64,000 bases of DNA from Pteria penguin (lineage: Eukaryota; Mollusca; Bivalvia; Pterioida; Pteriidae). The position numbers and the translations under genes are program-made. The stretch is from NCBI GenBank assembly GCA_035048485.1, contig CM068587.1, positions 26,492,534 through 26,556,533 of the forward strand, in the 5' to 3' direction. The first letter of the stretch is position 1; every line of letters begins with the position of its first letter. The notes below the pieces were generated by a model, which had not been told where the DNA came from, did not search any database, and worked only from the letters and a program-made list of their open reading frames with translations. Shown here in pieces: positions 31,235-45,100 of the stretch.

Positions 31235-32845
31235 TATATTCAGATATATCGACATAATCAGAGATATGTAATTAATGTGTATTATGTTTGACATTTTAAC
31301 AGTTTATCTTACGATAAGTACCAAGTTTCCGTCCTAAATAATTTGTATCTAGTTCATTTCACAGACCGCATTTCACAGGCGTTACTTACGATCGCCTGGA
31401 TTCTCGAGTTTCGATGTCGGCCTGACATCAGTGCCATCACGCTACAGAAATTCAAAACTGTAAGTGCTAAATGAAGATAATCCCAGAAACATTCCCATGA
31501 CAAGGGGGATAAACTCGTTGTGTATCATAAACCATAATGTAATTTTAATGAATTAATTTTATTAGCACAATTGCTATATATGAAAACAGCATAAAATATA
31601 CCCAAAACACCAATGGAAGTCAGGAAATCATCATATCTACGTTAGTTACAGATGTTATATACATACTCTCACCAACTATTATGCAAGTAGTTTGCATTTT
31701 GAGGAAGGTACGGCAATATTTCTCAAAGGTATCTAGGGATCCCATGTTCAGACGCCATTTTATTTTACTGTGTACTCTAATTAATCTATCTAAATTCAAA
31801 CTTTTACAGGAAAAATTAATAGCATGAATAAACTACAAAAAAAAGACCATACATTTCAGAATTTTAATATGTATCACTTTTAGTTTAATTTGTTCAAATG
31901 ACAATATTCATTATACCGGTGATATAAAAAAAGAATAGTTATACTATACAGTGCTGGCCGCAGACGACACAGACAGTTTACCTGTGAAATAAAAATGATT
32001 TATCATAACTCCGTCAAATGTCTTTCAATATGATCGCAACTTAGAATAAAAATGTAAAATTGTCCAATCTTTCAGAAAATCTAATTTTATTTAAAATTCA
32101 TACATGTTTTCGGTACATTTATGGTGTTTTCGGTAATTACCTGGTGTTTTCTGTGTTTGTGGCTTTTCCATGGACCAGTGGAACCGCATGAGGCATGAAC
32201 AGGTAGGGCACATCCCTCTGAAGAGAGACATTCTCGAAGTCGGACATCTGGGTATTTGATAATGAGCATTCGGAAAATTTGGGGTAAAGCATCAGACTTT
32301 ATCAAAGAAAGTAATGAATATTCCGGGAGGAATTTTGGTAAAAAGGAATAATTAAAATATTTTATCGTTTAAACAAATAAATTTTGAATATATGTTTTAC
32401 ACATTTCCAATCATATTTTATAAGAAAAACCCTTTAGAATTGATACAGAAAAACTTAAAATTGTACTAATGCTAACAATAAACCCCAGGTTTTACCAGAC
32501 TCCTCGGGTATCTACATTTGCTGGCATTTATAAAATGTCTCTCTAAAGAGGGATGTTTTTAACCTAAATGCATGAGTTCCCAAGAATTGAAAAATCAAAA
32601 TTGTACCTGCATGAAACTTAAAACGCACCTCTTCTGTCTACAGTACATACCAAACAATATGTTTGCAAACGGTGTTGACCTGTAGGAAGAACTATTTTTG
32701 AAATTGATGACGTAAACTTCTGCAGCTATTAACACAAAAACAGTTGATAGATGTTCCAAATATTCTTTACAAATATTGTTTACAACATATTGTAAAGATG
32801 TGCACTTTTAATTTTCAAATCAAAATTCCATAATTTTGATTTTTA
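31235..32845. other. Spacer, mostly unassigned
   Basis: No convincing gene. A minus-strand frame of 72 codons at 32087-32305 has no recognisable motif. 32530-32556 contains one copy of a 'tctctctaaagaggga' block repeated inverted at 33943. Confidence 0.35.
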
Positions 32846-33640
32846 TCCCCCCACTTCAGAAAAGGAGGGGCATATCATTTTGCTACTGTTGGTTGGTCCA
32901 TTTACAGTTTCTGCTCATTATCTCTGGAACCAATAAATGAATAAAGATATTGAATTGATATTTGGTTCAAACTTCGTTATTGTTCAATAATTTTTTGTAA
33001 TAGTTATCCCCCTTGGACTTAGAAAATTTCTTAAAATTAGCCGTTCCGCTCATTATCTCAGGAAGGGAGAGAGATATTGAATTAATATTTTGCATACAGA
33101 TACATCTTAAGTACTGTATATCTAGGTCAAGATCAAATTTAGTTATGGTTTTATGACTTTTGTGAGAGTTTTTCCCCTTGCATTTAGAAAATTTCTTAAA
33201 ATTAGCCATTTCTACACATTATCTCTAGAACGGATAGAGATACATGTATTGAATTGATATTTTGCATACAGATACATCTTAAGGATATCTATGTCATGTT
33301 CAAATTTGGTTATGGTTCAAAAATTTTGTCAGAGTTATTTCCCTTGGACTAAGGAAAATTTGTTTAGCAGTTTCGCCTTTCGGTTTATTATCTCTGGAAC
33401 CAATAAAGATATTGAATTTATAGATTTGATATTCTGGTACATCTAAAGCATATTTAGGTCAAGTTCAAATTTGGTTATGGATCAATAATTTTTGTGAGAG
33501 TTATCACCCTTGGACTTAGAAAATTGCTTACAATTAGCAGTTCTCTTCATTTTCTCAGGAACATCCAGATATATTGAATTGATGTTTGGTATAGAGATGC
33601 GTCTTAAGGGTATCTAGGTCAAGAAAATAAGTTATAATTA
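32846..33640 (+). repeat. Hairpin-headed 130-150 bp array (plus orientation)
   Basis: The head 'ccccccacttcagaaaagg' pairs with 'aggaggggcatat' and is followed by 'ttggttggtcc'. About five degenerate units then follow with 'ctcattatctctggaacc', 'gatattgaattgatatttg', 'ctaggtcaag' and 'cttggacttagaaaatttc'. This is the same family as 6040-7160, opposite orientation. Confidence 0.72.
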
Positions 33641-35027
33641 GGAAACCTGTCTTTGGTATATTTATTTTGATTTTGTTTTGTGTCAGTTAATAGTGATGTC
33701 TAAATTAAATGAAGACAGGCTACATATCTGTTAATAATCATACAAAATTTTTTTAATGGAAAAATTTTGTTTGTGGGTGATCATCAGAAGTAGATACATG
33801 TAATATAACCTCTAATGTGGTCATGTGAGTTATGCCCATGTTACAAAAATAAACGGGGGTGGGGGATGGGGAGCATATGCTACGTTGGCATTGCTCTTGA
33901 TAAAATAAAGGAACTACATGCAGTGCATAAGTTGGAAAAAATCCCTCTTTAGAGAGACAATTTTTTAAATGCTAATGAAATATCTCTCTAAATAGGGAAC
34001 ATTGCTCTTTAGAGGTATGTGTCCAACCTGATGAAATTGCCAACTTTTATTGAGGAATCTTCTTACAAAGATTGACCTCTTTTCTTTTAATGATTATTAT
34101 ATGACCACAGTTTGAAAAAAATGAAATTTTCAAAATATAGAAATCTTGTACAAAGCAATTAAAAATCTGAGACATATCCTCCTTCAAATATGGCACAAAT
34201 TTTTTCATGTGACCAATCTGAATGGGGTTCGCTGCCATTAACTGTGGTCCTACCAGTAATATATAGGGAGGAAATAAAACTTATTCCTGCAAACATGACA
34301 CCAAAGTAAAACCAAATGAGAATTATATGTTAACTGCGAGTCTTTCCTTGTATACACATATATAATCAATGTACACCATTACCAGATTTCATCACAAATT
34401 CCAAGTACTTCCTGAGATATAAAGGCTCAAAATGTGAATTCACTCAGGTTCTGTTTACTTGAAATTGGTTTTGGCCCTTGGTGCACCTTCCTCTTGAAGA
34501 CAGAAAACAGTCAGTTTTAGAATTAGAGATTTAAACTACTCATATATTATTTAATATATTTCTTGATAACTGCAGCCTTACAATTTGTGAGAGTTTTTAG
34601 AATTTATTCATTGATAAAGAACTAGATTAGACTGGAGTTTGTTAACAAGTAAACAGGATCGTGGGATTTTTTACCTGTTAGTGTTAACAAATAAACAGGA
34701 TCATGGGATTTTTTACCTAGATCATGTTGATAATCTTTTTCATAAGGTCTAATGATCTATATGCATTACTTATTATCTGGTCTACATTGTGATTTCATTT
34801 AAGATGACAGTAATGCACCTTAATATTTGGCATGTTGTGCTATTTCAGTAATACTAGCCAAGGGCTTTGGTGTGCTAATGCCATAACTTAGGCATAATGA
34901 TATATATATAAAGAAAACTTTTCTTGTACTGGTCCCTCACTACACCTGTTTACAGATCTGATATTCATTTTATGAATATCGTTCCTTACAAATAAATTGA
35001 ATTACATGTGCATTTTTGTATATACAG
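33641..35027. other. Spacer upstream of J-protein copy 2
   Basis: Mostly unassigned. A 41-bp direct duplication with 'aaacaggatc' and 'tgggattttttacc' lies at about 34636-34720. The promoter of the downstream gene should lie in or near here but no element can be named. Confidence 0.35.
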
Positions 35028-35304
35028 GTCAAAGGCAAGGACAACGAAAATCTGTAAGTCCTTTTCAGGAAGGAGCAGATCTCTAACATGTCTGAGAAAA
35101 CTATGATTTTTATAAAAATTGTTACAACTTACATGTACATTGTGCTACTTTTTATATTTCTATATGCAGGAAATATACACAATCCAGATGCTGTTGGTTA
35201 AACCATGATGAAAACTTCATGATGAAGGTTTCAATATCTAAACTATTTGCTGCTTCTCGTTGTGTTTGGGACTGCACAGAAATATCATGGTCCATTTTAT
35301 CAAG
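35028..35304 (+). other. 5' untranslated exons and first coding exon region of J-protein copy 2
   Basis: A 26-nt candidate exon at 35028-35053 has an acceptor (tatacag) and a donor (gtaagt). A second acceptor (atgcag) at 35164-35169 opens the exon carrying the start codon. A five-codon upstream reading frame (35205-35222) begins at the first ATG in that exon and overlaps the chosen start at 35219, so it may damp translation. Exon use is inferred from splice motifs only. Confidence 0.5.
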
Positions 35305-38300
35305 GTTAGTAATAAGTTATTTGCCTCATAAGTCATGCTATTCAAAACTAATAAATTATGAAAATATATGTATATGTATTTGGATAGGAGGCAAATATGT
35401 AAAATTTATCAGCAAATTTAATTAACAAGTAATACATGTAACATGAGCATGCCTCAATAGTTACAGAAACATATCAGTGTAGTGTAAAGGTTTATGATTG
35501 TTTGTAGGTGAAATTAAGGCATTCATCAATAGACGTAAATTATGGTTTGGAATTGCATTATTTATACATAGAAAGGAACCAGTGTAGCTCATGTTTTAGC
35601 ATACTGGTACAGTGGATTTTTTTCTTCAAATTAGGTCTGTTACAAGGACCTTTCCCAGTGGAAATTTTGTTGATTTTTCCAAAACTTTTCTGAACTTTTT
35701 CCCAAACATTGATCTTTTACAGGGTGCCCACTTCCTATAAATTCCTATAAATTCCTTTAAATCTGACATTTCCTATATATCTCCAAAATTCCTATAAATT
35801 CCTATATTTTTGTAAATTTTCAGGTCAGTTATGTGAACATGTACATGTACCAAATTTCAAGAACTATTGGTATCATCTGTATATAGATTTAGTTTCTAAC
35901 ACTTAAATGCATTTAAATTTCTATAAATCAATGTTTTCTCTGTGTGTGTCATACTGTATACAGGTTGTTTTTTCTCTTGCGTGATATATCAACATATTTT
36001 AGGTTTATGATAAAGTGAAATGTATGACTTGTAATGCCTCTGTGGAACAAACTGGAACACAATATTGTTTGATTAGTATACACCATGGAAGCTAGATTGA
36101 TATTTATGCTAATGTTATTTATGCTATGTTGATGCAGAGATCTCCCTCAGAAAAAAGTAAAGAGTTTTTACAAACTGTTGTACAAAATATACAAACGACT
36201 TGTTTTCTATCGGCTAGTTCTGTGACACCCATCCAAATAGCAAAGTCGTTCAGGGTTACAAACTGTAACTAATTTTAGTGTTTGATTTTGTCTTATTATT
36301 TTTTTTCCATCATAACGAAATAACATGTAAACATGCATAAGCTTTGTTATTTCATTTATGTTTCTCTTGGTATTGTGTTGAACAAAATGAGAGCTTTGTA
36401 GAGATTTTATTGGAATATTATTCCTTATTTTCTACTTTTAGTCTAAATATTTGATGAATTAGTGTATGATCTGAATGTTTTATCTTCTAACTGCTTGTAT
36501 GTCACCTACAGAATGCTCAAAGGAGAACCTTTTATACTATGTATACCTTTTTGGTCATTCCTTCAGATGTCACAGTTTCACATGTAAGGGGTGGAGGAGG
36601 CCACATTGTCCTCGAAATGACAAAATATTAATGAAAAATATTATTGAATTACTTTAAACACCTTAAATAGAGCAGAATATTCCTATATATTTCCTATATT
36701 TTCTGCAATTATTCCTATATTTTTCCTATATTTTCTTTCAAAAAATCCTATATTGGTGTCTGAATCCTATATTTCTGACATCAAAAGTGAGTGGGCACCA
36801 TGCTTTTAGCATTTTGTAAATAGGACAGAAAACTCCCAAATGAAAAGGTACAGGCACCTTTGAAAAAAACCAAAAAGAGTGTAGTACTTGACTTGTTGTG
36901 GAGAAAAATGTCTTGGATTTGAGTCCCATACATGACTCGTCTGTCATCGATTTCTTGTCTCATAGATGAGACAATACAGTTCCATGTCATGGTAGACTTT
37001 GGTACATACAGTATCCCTTAGATAGATGCTATCATTGTATAAATGAAACAAATTTGATATGATGTAAAAAACAAGAAACAAAACAAGACTTGTTTTGAAG
37101 CATATACTTTATGACTTAATTTTAGTATCCCAGAGTGTTTTCTAAATGCCTGTCCCAGATAGTATTTACTATTTAGATTTGGTATATATTGCTTAGTATA
37201 AAGAGATGTAATATGAATGGAATTTAGTCTTCATATGCACATCTTGATTACATAGTAAATGTAAATTAACCCACTTCATGTGAAATACACATGCTCAATA
37301 TGAGTAAAAGATATCTTAGTGTACATTAACATGTTTTTTCTTTATATAGATATTATTCAACAAGAGTGATAAATCCCTATGAAGTTCTAGGATTGCAACA
37401 GGGTGCACCACCTGATGAAATTAAGGAAGCTTTTAGACGTCTTGCTAAAAAGGTTGGCCAATATCAAAATGATTTAATTCCTTGAAAGAAGCTTAATTCG
37501 ATCTTCATTTACTTTTAATATGCCAGTACCTAATGCAGGGCATATTAAGGTACCATGTCAACATTCTGTTCATGTGTCTGTTTGTCTGTCTAGAAGTGAT
37601 AAACAAACCTCACTTCTTCTAAACAATAATAGATATAAATTATTTGATGTTACTACATGAATAGGTACCATTTACCATTGTACATCTGGATTTTAACCTG
37701 TGGAACTGGATCTTGCAGACAAGTAAAACATCTTTTTCCCACTTCTATTTATAAACTATTATAGATACAAATAATGTGATGGTAGTGCATAAATGAGTTT
37801 CAGTGACAGTTGTGCACCTTGCTTTCAAATTCAGAGTTTGCATTCTGAGGGTGACAAGGTTCCAGTTCAGTATTTTTCACATGGTACATAACTTAGTTAA
37901 TAGTTGTAAATGATGGCTAGCTGTCAACCAATCAGATTGCAAGAACCTTAATAGAGTATGATAATGATTTATATTGACTTGAATCTGATATCTATAGATA
38001 CCCGGTAGTGTTTTTGAGAATGCAGTAACTCTAAGGTACCTCCATGATGGAGGTTGTGGGGTAATGAACTGCATTACAAAGTCAGCAAAGATTTTTTATG
38101 TTAAAACCGTTTTTATTAAAAAAAAATTGTTTTACAAGTCTAAAAATCTGAAATTCTTTTTATTTTAATATTTTAAGTGTATTTCTGACTGTTTCTAGTT
38201 ACGTGAGTGCTATATATATAGCACATGCAGTATTAACAACAAATGTTCCAAAAGGGCAAATGCAAGTTGCCCAAAATGAAAGTCAAAGAATAACTGATAA

Positions 38301-39083
38301 CAGGCATATGTATACAAAAATACTGGGATAGAATTGCTGAATACTGTCATTTTACAACCACGTGTCTTATACGTAAAATCATGATTACTGATTAACCATT
38401 TTGATTTGTGCTTTTACAAAGTGATACACCATTCTTTTGTTCTTCACTGGGACAGAAAATCTGCCCAAGTTTAGAACAATAGATTAAGTAGGTGACTGTA
38501 GTGTAAAACATTGATGGAATGAGTATTTGTGATCTTGCTTATTAAACTGAAATTCTGACCATATGTTAAAATTCAAAAGTTTGGCACAGCAAGAAGCATC
38601 TTAAATACAATCTTTATGTGAAATTACAGAATAAATGTTGTTGACTTGAGGAAAGATTGGACTGCAGCATTTTTCTCTGCTTCTTCTTCTTCTTTTTGAT
38701 TGAAGATTGATTGATTATTGTTTTATGTCACTACACCATTATTTCACATATATGGTGATGGCATCTGCCTGATGCATTGCATACAAATTTAAACCTTTGC
38801 AACGAACCCACCCAGAGCAGCGAGGGATCTTTTACGTGCCATGCCTACCATGACACGTGACCTCGGTTTGTACCGTCTCATCCGAAAGACAGAACACTGA
38901 AGAAGAAGTGAAAATGTGATTTCCCATGTTTGTAAAAGAGCATGACATTAAAATGATTTTCTTTTGTTACATTTATTATGCATAAGCTGATGTGCTGTTT
39001 TGGCAGTGTATGACACCTGATCAATACAAATACAATGAAATTTTATATTAGTGCAATTTGTCAAATTAGGGAAAAAAGTTTTA

Positions 39084-39140
<57 letters not shown>

Positions 39141-42100
39141 AACAACGACTTCATCTAACTGTTCATAGAAACTTGGTATGCTAACGGTACTATACTTTTT
39201 GATATATATAGTACATGTTGTAATGGTATACAACTGTCATCCTTAACTGTTCATAGAAACTTTGTAAGCTAATGGTAATACTTTTTGATATATACTGGTA
39301 TACATGTAGTAATGATGTACAACTGTCATCCTAATGCACTCTTTGTATCTGGAGCCTGGAGAACCTGTAAGGAACTTTATTTAAAAAGATTTACTCTTAA
39401 AAAGTTGCACACAGCAATTCATGATTAACATGTAGATTAAATATGACATAATTCACAATCTGGTGTATTATATATTTCTAGTATCATCCAGATATGAATG
39501 GTGGTGATGTTGAAGCTCACCAGAAATTTGTAGAGGTAAATGATGCCTACAAGATTCTTCTGAATAAAGGGGACAGAATGGTTCAAAGAAGTACCGTCCC
39601 ACCTGAATATTATTGGCAGCGAGAATCAAGATTGCATAGACATCTAAAGAAAGAAGAATTTATGAGAAGGAATGATTTTAGTTATAATGTTAACTACACT
39701 AAAGCAGAAACAGAAGAAGAAGAAAGAAAACAACAACAAAGACATGAAGAGTACGAAAGGCTTGCAATGGAAAGATTAGAAAAAGCAAGAAATGCTTATA
39801 ATGAAGACCTTATTAGAGAAAGACTGAGGTAATAGGTGATGGGAAATGTAGAAAACTAATACACGGTACAGGTCATATAGATATTGTATTGTAACCGTAT
39901 TTTAACTTAAACTGTTGAAAGTGGAGATTTGTTATACAGAAGCCTACAGTAGTTCTGAACAGGCTTATCTATTAGGTAAAGATTAGTTAAAATAGATAGT
40001 TCTATGTGATATAAACTTAGGGTTCATAAATACTGCCATTCATATTTCTTACATTTCATTCTAAAATGTGACAGAATTTTCTAAAACATGACACAATTTT
40101 CAAAAATGTGATGCATAGTCATCATATGGTTTGAAAACTTGCATTTTATTTTCATTGTGAACATCAAGTTTAAAAATATCCATAATGATTTGTGACACAA
40201 TTTGTGGGTACAACGATAGTATGAGCTCCAGATTATTTAAAGAATCAAAATAATTTAGTAATTTCATATTTTTTGATAGAGTTTTTCAAAGAGTATTGCA
40301 ATATGATGATAATTGAGGTCTTTTCTTTGTAGTATTTTCTTAGATCATTTTTCCAACGGTGTAGATTTTTCTCCAGATTTTAAGTTATTGACCAATGAAA
40401 TGATGAGCTTTTCAGTTCTCTGTTAAACTTTAACATATTACCTTCTTGATGACAAAGCATGTTCAATAATAAAAAGGGTTTAAAAATGACATGCTCAGTC
40501 ATAATGCACTATTACTAAGCTTGTCATTTGAATGTACTTTTTGGTATGTTTTAGTACATTTTATTAGTGTAGACATGAATGAAGGATGGCAGTTCTTTGC
40601 TAAAATCACACTGACATAAGTACACATACAGTTTAAATGATTTTGTGTAAATGTTTTATCTTGGTACTCCATGTAACGTTATATGGTAGATTTTATTCTT
40701 AATTTAGGCCACACTTTTTTATGGTTTACAGATTTATATTTCTGAAAATGTTGTTGGATGGTCAGTAAAAAAAAGACTCAAATTTTACATATTTTTACAG
40801 TTGTATAGTTATCATTTACAGTGACTCACAGCAACAAAATATTCACTTATTTTTATCATGGGGAAAATGTTTTTGGTTGGATGGGCAGGATTAAAAAATT
40901 GAAAATTGTAATTTCAATTTTTTTGTAAAAGTCAGGAAAATTGGATCAGCGATCCAACAAATTTTAAAAAGTTTGGCCTTACAATAATACTTAAGTAAAA
41001 CTTAAAAAGGTACTTGTTTTTTTTAGAAAAGCATGCATCAGTAGTTCATTTTAAATAAACAAGCCAAAAGTACTATACTGATAATAAAACTAAAACATTT
41101 GAAGGCAAAAGACACTTCTTATAAACAAAACCAAACAAACCAAAGCAAATAAGAGATTTCTGGTAATGCATTGCTTTCCACTTGTATCAAAAATAAAACA
41201 ATTTTACAGTTGTATGAGTTATAGTGGCCCTAAAATAAATGCAGTATTTTACTTACTCTTACCCAAAAGTAGTTTCTTGCCAAATGTACAAAAATGTAGA
41301 AATTGTAACTTGATCAGATGTGAGCTTGGCTTGTAGTAGACAGGTCCCAGCAGGCACTTACATAAAGAATCACCATTTTTTTACGTACAGATTCCTTATG
41401 TAAATCTATAAGTCATTTTCACAAAGGTGTCTGTAACTCTAAGGAAAATCCATAGGGTTTATGGAATTTTCCTCCCAAGTATCGAATAGCACCTTTTTTC
41501 CCAATGTGTGGGGTAGAAGATATTTATAGAAGCTACATGTAGGCCTGCTTTTGGTTTAAAAAACGATGGATAGTGAATCGCATAACAATTCAACTCATTA
41601 AATTTGGTACACAGCTTTGGAATGCTTATGATGAGAAAATTTTAGTTATTGAGTTTTCCAGGTCAAAGTTCCAACATTTTAAAAGAGTTTGGTCAGGAAA
41701 ACTTAGCTTACAGTTAATTTTACATAATATCATGATGTAATATAATGTAGTTATATACCGGTACTTCCTTAAAAATATGAAATTTAATATACTGTTTTAT
41801 ATAGACTCAAACTTATGAAATTTATGAGCTAATATGTAAACAGGTGCCTGTTGAAGAAATCTTCTACAATCTGTAGAATGCCATGTCTAGGAAGTCTTTA
41901 CCGTTAGATCAGTTTTTTGTTGGTAATTTGGAACTTGCCTTCTGTTGGCAATAACTCGATCTTTTTTCAGTTGTCTCTCTGCTGCTATACTCATTAGATA
42001 AACTGTTGATTTTTTTGTGAAAATGCCTGCAGGTTTATGTGTCAGAGGAATCTCGCTGATGTCATGTCTTCTGCATGAGACAGTATAAACAACAATTCCC

Positions 42101-45100
42101 TGTTATTGTAGATGTTTGCATGTAAAAGATCCCTCACTACTTTGAGTGTGCCCATTCCATAGGTCTAGATTTCTGTGCATGCACTTGCCGTCACCATATA
42201 AGTGATATAATCTTAGTGTGATGTAAATCAAGAAACAAACAACTACTGTAACTGCATGTTGCAGGTAGCAATACAACTAGAGCAAGGTTTCTAGGGAGAT
42301 GGTTTATCACACTTCCCCATTTATGACTGACCAAAACAAATTTAGGATATCTGGGGACAATAATGGAATAGAAACATATCCTGGATATGAGATATTGTCA
42401 GACTAGGTGTAGTGGTTAAACACTTGGCTTTGGATTGTATACATGATCCATTATCAAGTTTGGTTACTCTCAGGCTTCCATGTAGTGATAGGACTCTAAA
42501 CTGGTCAAAACATAGAACACCAATCAATCAACCAATGTATGTGATATGTTTATTCTTGTAACAGTAATTTTGTCTTTTACAGAAACAGACATATAGAACT
42601 AAAAGATGCTGATCTGGCCACCAAAAGAAAATTTTATGCCACAGCATTCATGATGTATTTAAACAAAGCAGCCTTTGTTTGTCTTTTAGGAGCTGTACCA
42701 TTATATATTTTAGTATCTCAGTATATGTAAGTTTTTGTTTATTTCAGCATCTTTTTATGTCTCTGCCATATGTGGCTGGGGGCATTTAGTATTGCACCTC
42801 ACCTTCATTCTGTCCTCCCGTCATTCCTTCATGATACAGTTTGTCTTCGTAACTCTAGAAAGGATTTTAATGAAACTTGGTACAAACAAAGATCACAATA
42901 TGTAGATGACATATTGTTAGGGGAATGCTGTCCAGAGAGTTATACAGGAGTTATGACCCTTGGAGTTACATTTTTATGCATATAAATTCACATTGTCTTT
43001 GCAACTCCTCCTTAACCAACAGAAGGATTTCATTAAAACTTTAAAATACAGTCATAGTTCACAATATGTAGTTGTTTATATAATAGTGGGACTTCTGTCC
43101 AAAGTATTTACAGGAGTTATGGCCCTTGGACTTAGATTTCTATGCATATATAATAAATTAACCAGGTCTTCAAAAACCATCCTTTACACTTCGGAGGATT
43201 TCATTAAAACTTGATTCAAATACAGATCACAGTATGTAGATATGCATATTGTAAGGGGAATTCTTTCCAAATATTTTTTCAGGAGTTTGCTGAGGGGGAA
43301 GGGGGGCATTGATGGCACACCTACACACCTAGTTTTAGTCTAGGGTGATGATCACCAAAATGAGCCACAAGACTCATACAAGTCTTGGTATTGAACAAAA
43401 GAAAACATGAATGGTTTAAATCAATACAAAAACTGTGGCATTTCAACACAAAAATTGAATTGCTTTAAAATGTGTTTAAGTTCTCACTATAGTTGGAAGT
43501 TTTGCTGCTTCCAGTAGGATACTTTTCATAAAAACTTTGTTATCAACCTTTGAATTAAAACTACTGTTAAAAAATTTCAAGACTCAACATGTTGCCAAAC
43601 TAAAATCATAATCATTTTTTCAATATTTAAAGCAGAGAAACTTTGATATCGTTGTTTATCTCATTACAATATGCACTATTTATTTACTATATGAAATATA
43701 TATACATGTATATCAAAATATGAAAAAGGAAGAACATCTTCTGTAATGTTTAACATTGAAAGCTATAAATAGTTTACTGACCATGAGGTCCTTATTTCTT
43801 ATTTCTAGGAGTAGACCTCATGATACAGATGTGGACTGGAGTCAGATGGGAAATGATGATATCAAGAAAAGAATTGACAGATTGATCGGAGATTTCGAGG
43901 AAAGAAAAGGAAATACGTAAGTAATTGTTATGTTGCATTTTTATTCTGTAAAGTGTTATGTACAATTGAGTTTTGGTTTATTCAGACATGGATTACTACT
44001 TGTTAAGCCACACTATTCATCTCTATTCAAGTGTACTGATCATTTATTGAATGTTTAAAGACAGACTACTGATTACTTACACTATTTATCTTGCCCAATC
44101 AAATGAAAGTGAGCTGGATTTATTATATGTACTGAGAATAAGGTAATGGATAAAACCAACTTAGTAGTCTAAAAATCATGAAACCAAAAGGGCATAAAAA
44201 ATCAGTAAAAAGGGAAAACAAACCAAAAAACACTTACTTAGGAGTATAAATGAACCCCCAAAAGAGAGCATAATCAAATGCCAGGGGAGAGTAAGTCCTT
44301 ACATGAAGTGAGATCAGGTGCCAGGGGAGAGCAAGCCCCTACATGGAGTGAGATCAAGTGTCAGGGGATAGTAAGCCTGGTCATGGAGTGAGATCAGGTG
44401 CCAGTGGAGAGTAAGCCCCTACATGGAGTGAGATCAGGTGCCAGTGGAGAGTAAGCCCCTACATGGAGTGAGATAAGTGTCAGGGGATAGTAAGCCCCTA
44501 TATGGAATGATACCAGGAGAGAGTAAGCCCCTACATGGAGTGAGATCAGGTGCCAGTAGAGAGTAAGCCCCTACATGGAGTGAGATCAAGTGTCAGGGGA
44601 GAGTAAGCCTCGCCATGGAGTGAGACCAGGTGCCAGGGGAGAGTAAGACCCTACATGGAGTGAGATCAGGTCCCAGTGGAGAGTATGCATCTCCTATTTG
44701 CTAGTAACACCTGTCACTTAAGTCCAGTAGAAACTTGAATCAGATAAATACCAAGCATAAGTGTCAAATTCACTGTGTAAAATGGTTGGAAGAGGTCTTT
44801 ATCTAGAATATCATTTAACATCCTGGATAATGTTGTGTATGAGGTCAGTTACTAGAAACAAGAGTGCTTGGTAATGAGTAAAACTTTGGAGCTTTCATTG
44901 CAAGTGTCATATTCAGCACTAAACATATTTGGACATTCTGTATACCAAAAGTTTGTTCTATAGCTTTGTAAGCACATATGGTTACCATTTATTATGTTGC
45001 ATAGAAAAACTTTTATTAAGTTTTGATGAGCTTGCTTTCTCTTTCAGTTTAACAGGGAATCAGTTTGAAACCACACCTATTAGGTCCATGAGCTACAAAG

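Noticed and set aside
32087..32305. Minus-strand frame of 72 codons
   Set aside because: No recognisable domain, and no splice pattern linking it to another exon.
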